From Colletotrichum lupini (Eukaryota > Ascomycota > Sordariomycetes > Glomerellales > Glomerellaceae), in assembly GCF_023278565.1 (NCBI RefSeq), contig NC_064679.1, positions 4,526,001 through 4,590,000 on the forward strand: a stretch of DNA of 64,000 nt, written 5' to 3'. The notes under the pieces were generated by a model. It was not told the DNA's origin. It ran no database searches and saw only the letters and a list, made by a program, of their open reading frames with translations. A program made the translations under genes and the position numbers. Positions 48,847-60,200 of the stretch are shown here, in pieces. Position 1 is the stretch's first letter; each line of letters starts with the position of its first letter.

Positions 48847-49647
48847 TGTAAGTGCTGTTTCCATCATCTCGTGACCTCTATTCGATGCGATGATGTCTCC
48901 TTGATGGTTGACACCTGTCGATGTGGTTGCTGATGCTTGTGGTTGCGCGAGTTCGCGATCCTGGGCACTGCAGGCTTCGCATCGCCTCTGCCTCTTTTTT
49001 GCCTTTTCCCCCCTTATCGCTGCTACCTTGCCTTGTGTTCCTTGCGCGCTTCCCAGCCCATATGTGGCTAGTCACTCGAGAATAATCTCAGCTTACAAGA
49101 TGCCTCTTGTTCGCCTGTCTCGTGAGTCTCAGGATTGCCTGTTGGCTTGGCTGTGTTGCGTTGCTCATTTCATGCTCCTCCTCTCTGCCTTGCCCATTTT
49201 TTCCAACCCTCTAGCCTCTCTCACTCACTCTTTCCCTTCCCTGTGCGCCACAGCCTTCCTTCCCAGTCTCACTCCTTCCCCAGAAGGCACGCCGCACAGC
49301 CAGCTGCCAGAGCCACCTTCCCAGCCGACTCAGACCCGACGACCTGAGGAAAGGACCGGGCTGCTCTGCTCCTCCCCAAAACCGGCGCCAGTCGTGCCCA
49401 GCCCAGCCCAGCGCACTTCATCCCCCAAAAGCGGCTGGCTCCACTGCTGATTTCCCACACACCTGCGACTCGTCCGCTCGCTCGTTCCCCCCAGCACCAC
49501 GCACCACGCACCACGCACCACGTCCAATCCACCACACACAACCGCGACGCGCGACAAGTCTGCATCGCGACAAGCCGCTGCCGTGTCACTCCCCATCTCA
49601 TCCATTTACTGCTCCATCTCAATGGCCCTTGGCTTATTTCGTTGCAG
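48847..49647 (+). other. Possible 5' UTR intron of Swi1
   Basis: GTAAGT at about 48848 and GTTGCAG ending at 49647 would frame an intron of roughly 800 nt, leaving about 50 nt of leader before the start codon at 49701. Long leader introns occur in fungal regulatory genes. No transcript evidence is available. Confidence 0.3.
49494..49522. repeat. CACCACG short tandem repeat
   Basis: Unit of about seven to eight bases (CACCACG) repeated about four times inside the presumed Swi1 leader. Confidence 0.85.
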
Positions 49648-49700
49648 TCGCTAATTTTCCCCAGCAATCGCTCCATGGGTCGCGCCAGACGACCTCAACC

Positions 49701-52700
49701 ATGAGCACCTGGATGAACGAAGCCGCGGTCCCCAACCATAATGGCAACGGCTTCCCACACATGAACGATCCTAACGCGGCCGGAGCCATGATGGATCCTT
49801 CCGCCTTCATGGGCAGTCCTGCCCATTTCAATCCCGCCCAGTTTGCCAATCCCCAGCAGGCTCAGCAGGCACAGCAACAGCAGGTTCAGCAGCAGCAACA
49901 GCAAATGGCCGCAATGCAAAATGGCCAAATGCGCAACGCCTCTCCGTCATCCTTTCAGAATCCCGCCTATCAAACAAACCCCGTTATTCCATCGAAACGA
50001 CCTCGTCCTCGCGAAGACAGCCTCGCCGGCTCACCGCGACAAAACCCTGGCATGCTGCCAACGTCACGCTCCGAAACGCCTCAGACCTTTCCCGGCTATC
50101 AACCCGGTATGCCCCAACAGGCGCAAGGCCAACCTTCGCCGTATCCCCATCTTCAAGCCAACGGCTCTGCGAACGCGACACCTTCACCCATCATGGCGAA
50201 TCAGTTGCGACCCGGAAGCGTGCCTCAGCGAGTTGCGACCGCGTCGCCACACCCTTTCTCCCCCGGTGCGCAACAATTTGCGCCTCAAGCGTCACCGAAT
50301 CCCTCCGAGCACAGCACTCCGCAACCGAACCACTTCATGCAACAAAACATGCCCAACATCCCTCAAGGCTACAATCCAAACTTCAACCCTTCACCTTCCC
50401 CCGCGCGACCCTCCCCCAACCCGAGTGCGATGGCGGGCTCTGGCATGATGCCTCAGCAGATGGGACAGATGCCCCAGCAAATGGGCCAAATGCCGAACCA
50501 GATGTTGCCCCCCAACATGCAGCCGCGGAATGCCATGGAGCACCAACAAATGGCAGCTTACCAGGCGCGGCTTCAGAAACAATTGCAACAGGGAACGATG
50601 CAGGGAATGCAGAACATGCAGAACATGCAGAATATGCAGAACATGCAAAATATGCAGAACATGCAAATGGCAGCTCAGATGCAGGCTCAAAATATGGCGC
50701 AAGGCCGTGGAATGATGCCGAAGCAGCCCATGCAAATGCCTAATGGTCAGATGCCCCCGGGCGGTATGAGGCCCCAACCCCAACAGCGACAGATGCAGCC
50801 ACGAACCGACCCGGAGCAATTCATGAAGAGTCTCACTACTTTCATGACCGCTAAGGGTCAACAGCTGGACGCGAACCCAGCCATCGGCAACCGACCCGTC
50901 AATTTGTTGACATTATTCCAAGCCGTGCAGAGCAAGGGAGGTTACAAGCCTACGACTGCTGGTAATCAATGGCCTCATGTTTCGAACAATATTGGATTTC
51001 ACCCCGGCCAGATTCCCCAGGCACCCCAGGTATTGAAGGAGATATACGAAAGAAATCTACTCAGATTCGAGGAGGCTTGGGTTGCGCAGCAAAGTCGACA
51101 ACGCATGATGGCACAACAGCAGCAACAGCAGCAGCAACAAGGTATGCCTAACCAGCCAATGCCGCCAGGCGCCCAACCCCAAACAACACCCACAAAACAA
51201 ATGTCTCCGCAAGGGCCGATGCCGCCTCAACAGCAGCAGCAAATGACGCAGTCCGGACAACCGCCAATGCCTCCTCAAGCTCAAACTCCCGTCAAGCAAG
51301 GGTCTTTTAGCGGGCAGCCTCCGTCTGTCAATGGCTTCCAAACGCCTCAGGCTCCGGGGCCACATACGCCTGCGAGCGCACAGCAAGGCCATGCCCGGAA
51401 CAGCTTGTCTCGCAGCGTAGAACCGACGCCGGGCCACCCCCAAGGATTTCCAGCAGCTTCTCCTGCGTCTGTCAAAGGTGGTGGACTGCCCATGCCTGCT
51501 CCCCCAGGACTGGACCAAAACCCCATGGCAGCTTCGATCAAGCCCCGTATGCTGCGGCTAGCTCAAGAATCGGACGAATACACACCCAGTGCTCGCCCTC
51601 TTGAGACCTATGGTGGTATCAATATTCGAGCCTTCGACCTGAAGGGCTTGGAGCTTCAGGGCTTGAAGCCAGATATCCCACCCCCATACGAACTTGGATA
51701 CGTGGATTTGCACGCTCTGACACGAAGTCTGGAGTCTGGAATCCACGGCGAAGTACGACTTGCTCTTGACACCCTCGCCGCTGTCACTTCTACGCAGCAT
51801 CAGGCTCTGCACATCCACCTCAAGTACTGCGAAGAGCTCATCGAAGCTTTACTTGAATGTGCCGAGGACCAATTGGACTTGCTTGTCGAAAACACCGAGG
51901 AGGCTTCGTCAGACATTCAATTGACTCCCTACGAGGACGTGGCTCGTGCCTGTTGGACCGACAAGATGGGCGTGAAGGAGCTGCCTAAGTTTGGAACCCC
52001 CGAGTACGAACTTGACCGTGCTGTTGACCGGTTCTCTTGCGTAATCACCATCTTACGCAACCTTTCCTTCCCTGAAGCTTCCAACGAAAACCATCTGGTT
52101 CTAGGCGACGAGCTGGTCATCAAGTTCCTCTGCGCCGTGATCAGATATCTCGGCACGAGAACCATGTTGTTCCGGACAAACGCAAACACCCTCGAATTCA
52201 TGAAAGACGCCATTATTCTACTGTCTAATATCGCAGGCGCAGTCGAAATTCCCGGCCGCGAGCAAGCGCTGTGTTTATTGCATTTTTTGCTCTCTTTTGC
52301 ACCAGCACCTGGACCGTCCGTGGTAGACAATAAGCTCTACTTCCCACCTTACCAGCCTGGAGTTCATACGTACACTTTCCATGCCGTCGATGCATTGGCT
52401 AGGTTCCTGGCTCGCGACGAACCAAACAGGACGCATTACAAGACCCTCTTTGCTACGGAAGCCAGCAGTAGCCCACCATACGACCTGTTGACGCGCTCGT
52501 TTGCTCTGGCCACCACGGTTATTCCCATCCAGTCACCAGAATCTATCGTCGCACACATCGAGGCTCCCGAGAAATTCTTTAGGCTTGTCGAAGATCGGAA
52601 GCCTTGGCTCATGCAGGGTCTGTTGGCTACAGACATCATCGCATCCCTCGCACCCGGATATGAGACAGGAATCGCCAAATCATGGCTATCCAGTGGCAAT

Positions 52701-53015
52701 GGCTTTGCTCAATCCCTCTATCACTTTGTCCAAGTGCTTGGAGCTCAATTCGAGCAACCATGGCAAACGCGGAGTGGTCAAGGGGACCCGGCAGGTCGAG
52801 ACACGGGCTTGGTTTATATTGCGACGTCTGGCATCTCAACCCTTCGGAGACTAGCAGAGAAGGCAAGGGATCCCAATGATCCCAACTCTTTAGTCCCCGC
52901 GGACTCATTACCATCGGAAGAAAGCCTCTTCAAGATGATGATGATGCGATCCCCCGAATGGACAAAAGACGGAGTGATGAGGAATCTTGCTGCCTACGCC
53001 TCGCTAGAGTCATAG
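49701..53015 (+). CDS. SWI1: SWI/SNF complex ARID subunit Swi1
   Basis: An intronless frame of 1104 residues from MSTWMNEAAVPNHNGNG. The open frame begins at 49629 but the first 24 codons look like leader, and the upstream splice site would remove the earlier start. Residues 1 to about 365 and 465-620 are low-complexity, rich in Gln, Pro, Met and Asn, with tandem NMQ tripeptides and poly-Gln. Between them lies an ARID DNA-binding domain (about 366-460) with DPEQFMKSLTTFM, VNLLTLFQAVQSKGGY and ILKEIYERNLLRFE-like helices. The C-terminal half is an alpha-helical armadillo-like region typical of Swi1/BAF250 that docks the other SWI/SNF subunits. The nuclear complex remodels nucleosomes for transcription. 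Yeast Swi1 can form the [SWI+] prion through its Asn/Gln-rich N-terminus; composition here is similar, but prion behaviour is untested. Confidence 0.93.
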   Translation: MSTWMNEAAVPNHNGNGFPHMNDPNAAGAMMDPSAFMGSPAHFNPAQFANPQQAQQAQQQQVQQQQQQMAAMQNGQMRNASPSSFQNPAYQTNPVIPSKRPRPREDSLAGSPRQNPGMLPTSRSETPQTFPGYQPGMPQQAQGQPSPYPHLQANGSANATPSPIMANQLRPGSVPQRVATASPHPFSPGAQQFAPQASPNPSEHSTPQPNHFMQQNMPNIPQGYNPNFNPSPSPARPSPNPSAMAGSGMMPQQMGQMPQQMGQMPNQMLPPNMQPRNAMEHQQMAAYQARLQKQLQQGTMQGMQNMQNMQNMQNMQNMQNMQMAAQMQAQNMAQGRGMMPKQPMQMPNGQMPPGGMRPQPQQRQMQPRTDPEQFMKSLTTFMTAKGQQLDANPAIGNRPVNLLTLFQAVQSKGGYKPTTAGNQWPHVSNNIGFHPGQIPQAPQVLKEIYERNLLRFEEAWVAQQSRQRMMAQQQQQQQQQGMPNQPMPPGAQPQTTPTKQMSPQGPMPPQQQQQMTQSGQPPMPPQAQTPVKQGSFSGQPPSVNGFQTPQAPGPHTPASAQQGHARNSLSRSVEPTPGHPQGFPAASPASVKGGGLPMPAPPGLDQNPMAASIKPRMLRLAQESDEYTPSARPLETYGGINIRAFDLKGLELQGLKPDIPPPYELGYVDLHALTRSLESGIHGEVRLALDTLAAVTSTQHQALHIHLKYCEELIEALLECAEDQLDLLVENTEEASSDIQLTPYEDVARACWTDKMGVKELPKFGTPEYELDRAVDRFSCVITILRNLSFPEASNENHLVLGDELVIKFLCAVIRYLGTRTMLFRTNANTLEFMKDAIILLSNIAGAVEIPGREQALCLLHFLLSFAPAPGPSVVDNKLYFPPYQPGVHTYTFHAVDALARFLARDEPNRTHYKTLFATEASSSPPYDLLTRSFALATTVIPIQSPESIVAHIEAPEKFFRLVEDRKPWLMQGLLATDIIASLAPGYETGIAKSWLSSGNGFAQSLYHFVQVLGAQFEQPWQTRSGQGDPAGRDTGLVYIATSGISTLRRLAEKARDPNDPNSLVPADSLPSEESLFKMMMMRSPEWTKDGVMRNLAAYASLES
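50605..50668 (+). repeat. Nine-base tandem repeat encoding NMQ
   Basis: About seven copies of CAGAACATG-like units within the Swi1 coding region, giving consecutive Asn-Met-Gln tripeptides. Units differ at silent positions (CAG/CAA, AAC/AAT). Confidence 0.92.
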
Positions 53016-53665
53016 GTATCGTCATGGCTTTTCATGTATGGATTAAATCAAAAGATTGGGGAAAATCAAGCTCGGTGCAGGTTTCTTCACCATATGGTTT
53101 TGATGGGCCGAAGACAAGACCGAAGCCCGGGACCTGAGCGCCCGAACGAGGCGTTTAGATGTATATGGCACGTCTTTGTATAAGAGTTGTAACCAAAAAA
53201 AGACTTTTGGCGTGTTGACGGGAGTTTACTGGGAGCATGGAGCGAGGCTACTTGGTCAAAGGGCCGTCTTTCATAGGTGTATATATAACGCGGAAATGCA
53301 AGAATACCTCACGGACCACATCCAAACACGGCTGGTATCAATGACATGATAAGTGGTGATCCTGGACTCGTGCGAAGAGTTTAGAGATCCGAGTGTTGAG
53401 GTGACGACTGAAATTTAGTCATCACACTGTCTCAGCTGTAAGACGGGAAGGAGTCTTTGGTCAAGTATTGCTCTCTATGGAGCTAATAGTACATCGCCAT
53501 GTATCTAAGTCAATAGCGCAATATCGTACCGAACTTTTTCAATCCACGCCCTCGGCATATAGCACCAGCCAATTGACCGTCTTTGCTCCCAGTGGTATGA
53601 TACAATTTCTGATTATACAATTCGGCCTCGCTAATTAGCGAACCGCACACCGTATATCCCGACAT
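53016..53665. other. Convergent 3' spacer, SWI1 / mL49
   Basis: 650 bases between converging genes; no coding region seen. It should hold two 3' UTRs. Confidence 0.5.
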
Positions 53666-54224
53666 TCATGCCGTCTTTGCAGGGTTCCCCAATGCGGTGG
53701 TCAACCACTCCTTGACCTTTTCGACGTGGAAGCCCTATGATATTGTTAGAATTCGACTAAGTACAGTAGAGAGACTCCGGAGAATTGGGCTCGGGAAGGG
53801 TGAATAGTTTCCGTCCCCCCACCCTCCAAACCAGTTCTATAGTTGCGAGAAGAAAGGAGCTCCGACGTACCTTGACCTGAACGTGTCCTGTGATGGGGTT
53901 CAGCTTGACCTCTGCCTCGGCGAAGCCAGCCTCGCGGGCGAGATCCTGTGCAAACGCCTTCTTGTTTCCCTCAATCTTCTTGACAATGGTGAATTTGGAC
54001 GAGCCGGCGGCCTTTGTGCGCGCGTAGACGGGGAATTGGTTCGAGGGGGTGAGGCTGACGACGTACGGTCTCGCTGTGGTCTTTGGTGAGCTCGTCGTTG
54101 TCGTCTCGGCGGCAGCGGTTGTGGAGGAGAAGCGTATTGAGGGGAGGAAGGCGGTTGTTCTTGGGGTAAGGAGGGAGGTGAGCTGGGGCCGGGCGAGGGC
54201 GGCGCTCCTGACTGCTGAGCGCAT
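53666..54224 (-). CDS. IMG2: Mitochondrial large-subunit ribosomal protein mL49 (Img2)
   Basis: Two exons, 53871-54224 and 53666-53734, give 140 residues. The first about 35 residues (MRSAVRSAALARPQLTSLL...) are Arg/Ser/Ala-rich without acidic residues, a typical mitochondrial presequence. The mature part shows the Img2 pattern: PYVVSLTPSNQFPVYARTKA, KFTIVKKIEGNKKAFAQDL, and after the intron GFHVEKVKEWLTTALG. The protein belongs to the large subunit of the mitoribosome. I chose the second ATG (54224) because it starts the presequence; an in-frame ATG nine codons upstream is possible. Confidence 0.9.
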
Positions 54225-54833
54225 CTTGAAGTATGTGGTTCGGACGCTCAAGTCTTTGGGTATCGTTTCGAGGCACAGATATGGCGAGGGTTCGGTTGGG
54301 CAGGGCTCTGTTGGGCGTTTGACTGGACCTTTAGCTGGGACGGAGAGCGGTACAGAGGTTTCTGGTGATGAAGGGATTCGCGCCGGTTGAAGCTCGGATC
54401 AACTGGGAGCGTGTCGAGGGACCGTGCACTTGACGTTGAATTCACCGACAACACCCCACAGTTTTCTAGAGGTGTAGACGTTCTTAGGTAAGCTACCCGT
54501 GGGCCACCAAGATACAACAAAGCTGTCCTTCCAGTGGTTCAGGCGTTAGGCGGGAGCGGCAAAACCACGGCACAAAGCCCCCCACCAAACCTGCCCTTTG
54601 GCGAAAATGCCCAAAACTCTTTCTGCCCCTCAGCGGAAGGAAAAGATTGAGCAAAAGACGATCGCGCAGACCCCGAACCGGACGGCCGACGACACCACAC
54701 CCCCCTCCCTCCTCCTCCTCCCCTCAGGCGACGACTCCATACCTCGATTTTCTCGATCCGGTATTTTCCAAAATTGCCTCCCGACCGACAACACTTACAC
54801 TCATCCACCACCCGAAAATACACCTCGCCCATC
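54225..54833. promoter_or_regulatory. Divergent promoter region, mL49 / eIF3e
   Basis: 609 bases shared by two divergent translation-related genes, one mitochondrial and one cytosolic. A CT-rich tract lies at about 54700-54725. No factor site is assigned. Confidence 0.45.
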
Positions 54834-56224
54834 ATGGAGGATGTCTATGCCGCCCTCGGCGAGGAGAGCATCCTGCCCAAGCTCGCGTCGCAGCTGTCCC
54901 GCCACCTCGTCTTCCCGCTGATCGAGTTCGAGGCCGGCCGTGCCGAGGAGAAGGGCGACGATGCCGGTGCCCGCAAGATCCTTGCCGGCAAGATCAAGCT
55001 GCTCGAGGATACCAACATGGCCGACTACGTCGCCCAGCTGTACCAGGACCTCAACGGCGGCGCCGAGGCGCCTGCCGAGTACGCCAAGAAGCGCAACGAG
55101 GTTATTGCGCAGCTTGAGAAGTACGAGCAGGACACGGCCAAGATCTCGGAGCTGTTGACTCGCGAGGACGTCGTTGGCGCCCTGCGCAGCGACAAGGTTG
55201 CCAACTTGGAGTTCTTGAAGAAGGATCACGATGTGAGTGGCCTTGTGTCCCTGCTAGCTTCGGAGGTGATACACGGGCGCATATGCTGACTGGAATGCTA
55301 CCAAAACAGGTCACCATCGAGATGGTCAACGCCCTGTACGAGTTTGGCCAGTTCCAGTTCCGCTGCGGCAACTACGGCGCCGCTGCCGAGCTGCTGTACC
55401 AGTTCCGTGTCCTGTCCACCGACAACGACCGCGTCGCCTCTGCCACCTGGGGTAAGCTCGCCTCCGAGATCCTCACCACCAACTGGGACTCTGCCGTCGA
55501 GGAGATTATGAAGGTCAAGGAGAGCATCGACAGCAAGCTCTTCAACAACCCCCGCGCGCAGCTCGACCACCGCACCATGCTGGTCCACTGGGCCCTCTTC
55601 CCCCTCTTCAACCACGAGGCCGCCCGCGAGCCCATCCTGGACCTCTTCTTCTCCGCCGCCTACATCAACACCATCCAGACCGCCTGCCCGTGGGTCCTGC
55701 GCTACCTCATCGCCGCCGTCATCACCGGCCGCTCCCGCTCCCGCAACTCCTCCCTGCAGGCCAAGCAGATGAAGGACATTATCCGCTACGTCCGCCAGGA
55801 GGCCTACGAGTACGCCGACCCCGTCACCGAGTTCGTCTCGGCCCTGTACGTCGCCCACGACTTCAACGCCGCCCGCGAGGCCCTCCGCAAGGCCGAGGAG
55901 GTCTGCCGTGCCGACTTCTTCCTCATGTCGTCGTCCGACGCTTTCGTCGACGCCGCGCGCCACCTCATCTGCGAGAGCTACTGCAAGATCTTCTCCCGCA
56001 TGAACATCCGCGACCTCTCCGCCAAGCTCGGCCTCAACCCCGACGACGGCGAGAAGTGGATCGTCAACCTCATCCGCGAGACCCGCCTCGACGCAAAGAT
56101 TGACAGCCAGGAGGGCACCGTCATCATGAACCACCCGCCCAACAACGTCTACCAGCAGGTCATTGAGAAGACGAAGGGCGGCTTCTTCCGCACGCAGGTG
56201 CTCACCGCCGCCGTCTCCAAGTAG
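54834..56224 (+). CDS. INT6: Eukaryotic translation initiation factor 3 subunit E
   Basis: Two exons, 54834-55232 and 55310-56224 (intron 77 nt), give 437 residues, the usual length of eIF3e/Int6. The N-terminal eIF3e domain shows [16 protein letters not shown] and the helix [10 protein letters not shown]. The middle region contains [21 protein letters not shown] and [16 protein letters not shown]. The C-terminal PCI domain (about 230-400) ends with [29 protein letters not shown] and [13 protein letters not shown]. It is a core scaffold subunit of eIF3 on the 40S ribosome. Codon usage is strongly biased to C/G-ending codons, as expected for a highly expressed translation gene, and this creates long shadow frames on the opposite strand. 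Confidence 0.96.
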
Positions 56225-57265
56225 GATCTGGCTTCCCCGACGGAGCGGCGCCAGCACCAGTATGAGCAGAAGCAAAAGCTACAGCAGATGCTTTGGGATT
56301 ATTGAGAAGAAGGGCAAGCATGAAGAAGAATCGCTAGCTTAATGGCCACCCACGAATCACATATGATTTCAAGACGATTACCGTACAAAAAAAGATGGGA
56401 AATTGTTTTTTTGGTGATCCAAAAAGAAGAAGGGGGGAGAAAACCCGGGTTTTCTTTTTTTTTTTTTACAATGACACGATAGAACCTACACCGCCAAATT
56501 TACGACAACCATGAAGCATCTCACCTCTCTGGTCTGAGAGGTGAAGCTTCTCTATTGGGGGGACGAGATTTGGTGGAAAAGGGGCGTTTGATGTGGGCGG
56601 ATTTCGGGAAAAGAATCGAGGATCCTGGTCATATCACACAAACCACACCACACACACACATTACACACACGCGCAGACATCCCCGAGGCTTCTTTTTGCA
56701 TTGGCACGGCGTTCAGGGCAAAAACGGGGAGGAGATCTTCCCCCCCCTTCCCAAAAGGGCTAAGTGAAGGGTGGGAGTCGAGAGGGGTGAAGGAAGGGGG
56801 GCTCGAAGAAGCAGACAGAGAGAGAGAGAGAGGAGAGAGCCTGATGGGGGGATGAAAGTAGATTCACCGCACTTATTGAAATGTTATCAGTTTGAAAAAA
56901 TTAATGCTTCACATGAAGTGGTGATGTGTCGAGTGACACAGGCTGGCTCTTCTTTTTCTTCCACCTTGGTCCGTTGAGGATGGTACCTATGTAACGACGC
57001 CATTTAGCAGATCATGGGATACGTGAGGCTATCTCCCCTTGAGATCCAGCCATCCATCCTTCATATCTCTCGTAGATTGACAGTTGGCCAAGTAGCATTA
57101 CTGTAGACATCACTCCGGAAATATAATTCCTCGTATCAAACGCAACGAAACGACAGGCGATACTTCATAAGACGATACGGAAAGATGAATGTTCGTTTCA
57201 TAACACGTTTCCTCATAACGATAATCTAATCTCCGTCTTCTCTGAACCCGCACACGAAGACATCC
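56225..57265. other. Convergent 3' spacer, eIF3e / Apc1
   Basis: About 1.04 kb with no gene. It holds a poly-T run near 56455-56470, a CA-rich stretch (about 56636-56674) and a GA repeat (about 56816-56840). Confidence 0.6.
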
Positions 57266-60200
57266 TCAGATGCTTCTGAGACTCTGTCCCGCCCCGTCCT
57301 CGCGACCAGCCATAAACACCCGCCCCTTGAGCTCCTCAACAACGCTATCACGCATCCACCACTCCTGGTTCTTCTCCCCTTCCGCACCTCCACCACCACT
57401 ACTGCCGCCAGCCTTGGCAGCCTTGCTCTTAGCCCAAGCCCCTGCATCAAGCTGCGCACGCCGATCCGCCCACTCAAACAGCATCTTCAACCCCAGAAGC
57501 CTCTCCCGCGAGGACCCGTCCATGCTCCGCTCCAGCACGAGACGAGCATCCACCGCGGACCCCGAGGTCTCGCTAGCAGCGCCCTCGGAGCTTGTGCTAC
57601 GGTCCAGGACGGTGGCGCGTTCGGCGTAGGTTAGGTCGCGGAGGGCATCGAGGCCAAAGATCCATTCAATCGGATCCCGTGTGCCGTTGTCGGTAACGTC
57701 AGCTAGCGCGTCCCGTCCCAAAGCGCGGAGTGTCGACGTGAAGGGTGCTTCTTGTGCAGGACGCCGGCGGAGGTAGAGGCTCTGGTTCTGTCTAAAGGCG
57801 TCGACGAGCAAAGGGTTCTTTTCAAAGTCGATCTCAAGGTCCCAGAAGGCTGGCCCTGCGTCGGTGCGGATGCTGGCAATGTCGGCCAGAGGAGGCAGGA
57901 GACAAGGCGTGTTGCGGACGACAGCGACATCCTCTGCGTCGTGGGCTCCGTTCATTTTCCTGCGAATCTCGATCGGTGCCGATATCGGTTGGCCCGTCGC
58001 GACGTCCTTCGCTACTAGGCAGCGAGGGTCGGTGGCCAGGACCCAGAAGTGGCGGAAGGCCTGGAGGTGAGAGCGGTTGTCCATAACGGAGGTGGGGAAG
58101 ATGGGATAAAACGCGATGAGCAAACTGGCAATGGCCATGTTACTCGTGCCAAAGGTGGCTGTTCCGCATCCGAGGAATAGAGACCCAATGGCGAGATGTG
58201 CAGCCAAGTGCGAGCCGTAAGGGGTATCTGGATCGTCACGGCCATGCAGTAGACGAAGGCGACGTAGCACGACAAGATCACCGGTGCCGGCCATGACAAT
58301 GGCGGCGGAGAGCGCGAGAACATCTTGGCACATTCGCGCATTGGATCGGGCGAGCTCTTCGTCGTACATGGGATAGTCATGTGGAGGTGGCCGTGGCGTG
58401 GCAGGTATCCGAGATATACGGATAAACTGGTCGAGGTAGTGTATCAAGAGGTCTCGTACCCTCACTGACGCACTGCCCGCATAACGCAGCGCGATAGAGA
58501 AGCAGATTCCAGTAACGATGCTAAAGAATGGTAGGTCTGTACTCTTCAGCTTGGTGGTATTGACCAGCTTATACCGGACACGGTACGCCTTGGGAAGGCT
58601 CTCCAAGATCCATTCGAACTTTGGTTCGATCTCGTTCCACATGATTAGGTTCTTTGCAACGGTACGCAACAGCAAGATATCCGGCCGTATGTAGTCGAAC
58701 TGAACAATGGACTCTGGTACGTCAATCTTCCTGGCTACGATATGGTCCTCTGATTTCATGAAAATCAGAGCGAGGGCCATGACCGCGCCAGCTGCTGCTC
58801 GGTCAAGAACGTGTACCATTTCGACCTTCTTTGTGGCCGTAGCAATCGTGATGAGGCTTTCGGTCAGCCTCAAGTCGTGGAGCCCGCGGAGGTCGTTGCC
58901 TTTGCCGAGATTGATCAGGCCAAGTGAGAAGCCGGCGGCGAGCCGGTAACACTCGCTTCGAAGTGGCTCGTCTTCGTCTTCCTCATCCATATGCTCTATT
59001 TCAGACATCATGATCTCACTCATGCGCCTGTGTTGACTGTTACAATAGAGAAGACCAATGCCCATGATACCCGTAGTCTGCGTCAACGGGGACAAGTTCA
59101 GCTCCGCAGCACCCCTAGGAAGCATGCGAGTAACATGAACAGAGAGTAGACGTGTGATGAGTGAGTCCATGGTGCCCATATAAGACGCAGCGAGCCCCAA
59201 TAACAGACCGACTGAAGTCATGGTGTGCTTCGGAGTGAGGTACTTGAAAGCAACCCATTTCGCAATACCCTTGAGGTGCCCATTCAGGCCCAAAGCAAGC
59301 AGAAAGCCAGCGTGTCGATTGCTCAGATCGTGGCCAGGCTTATTGTACAAGATCCAAGAGGTGTCAATACCTTTGGCCTCTGGAGAAATGGCAAGTCCAG
59401 CCGCCACGCCCTGGTGGAAGAACCCCCAGCAGACCTTTTCTTCCGTGAAAAGTGCCTTGTCGACACCGACGGTGACATTTGTTGGACGAACGACGCAATT
59501 CAAATTGAACCCGGCTACGTGGAACTTTTGTGTCAACAGCGGGTATCGTAAGCTGTAATACAAGAGCGCTCGGCCAGCAGGGATGGCCAGAGTGCCCGTG
59601 GCAATTCTAGACACAAGTTCCTTTTGTCTTTCGAGGTATTCGCTCTCTGACCACGCTGCATCGGCTTCCAGACGGACAGCACGAGCTCTGTGAGTGGAGA
59701 GGAGATTCTGGGCTTCGTTGAGGCGACGGTCCTCTTTGAATAATGCCCGTATGACGGCCTGTCGCTCGGTTCCCTGCCCTTCGTCGTAACCGTTATTATT
59801 GTACTCGTCAACGCTTTGGCAAATAGTCCGGTAGTCCCATGACGCATTATGCGTGGGTGTCTATGGCTTGTTAGTACAGAGTACCGGGGAGGCTGGGATC
59901 AAAGAATACTGACAAGAATGTTGGCGCCGCTCTTCTGCAATTTCTTGATTGGCGCCAGAACCATGCTGATATCGCCACGGTTGACAAGCTCCAACAGATC
60001 CTTGGGCCATGAAGAGGGTGGCCGGGCTTGACATCTAGCAATCGAGTCCTTGAGCGGCGCAAGCACAGCCTCGGGAAGGGTTTCAAGCACCCGACTGCTA
60101 ATGCCTGCAGAGTGCATGGCTTCGACCATGTTAGCGGCGCTGCTTTTGGGTGTAAGCTTTTCGAAAAGCCGCTTGAACATGAGTGTTCTTGGCGTGATAG

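Larger units (their letters stand above)
41285..49700. other. 8.4-kb gene-poor region
   Basis: No coding region with protein-like character is found on either strand between the CTP synthase start and the Swi1 start, although several open frames of 100-240 codons occur. Base composition is ordinary, with CA/TG kept, so it is not RIP-treated. It contains short tandem repeats and, at its right end, the presumed Swi1 promoter and leader. Non-coding RNA or a rapidly evolving small gene cannot be excluded. Confidence 0.5.

Noticed and set aside
55298..56275. 325-codon frame on the minus strand
   Set aside because: Shadow of eIF3e caused by strong C/G-ending codon bias.
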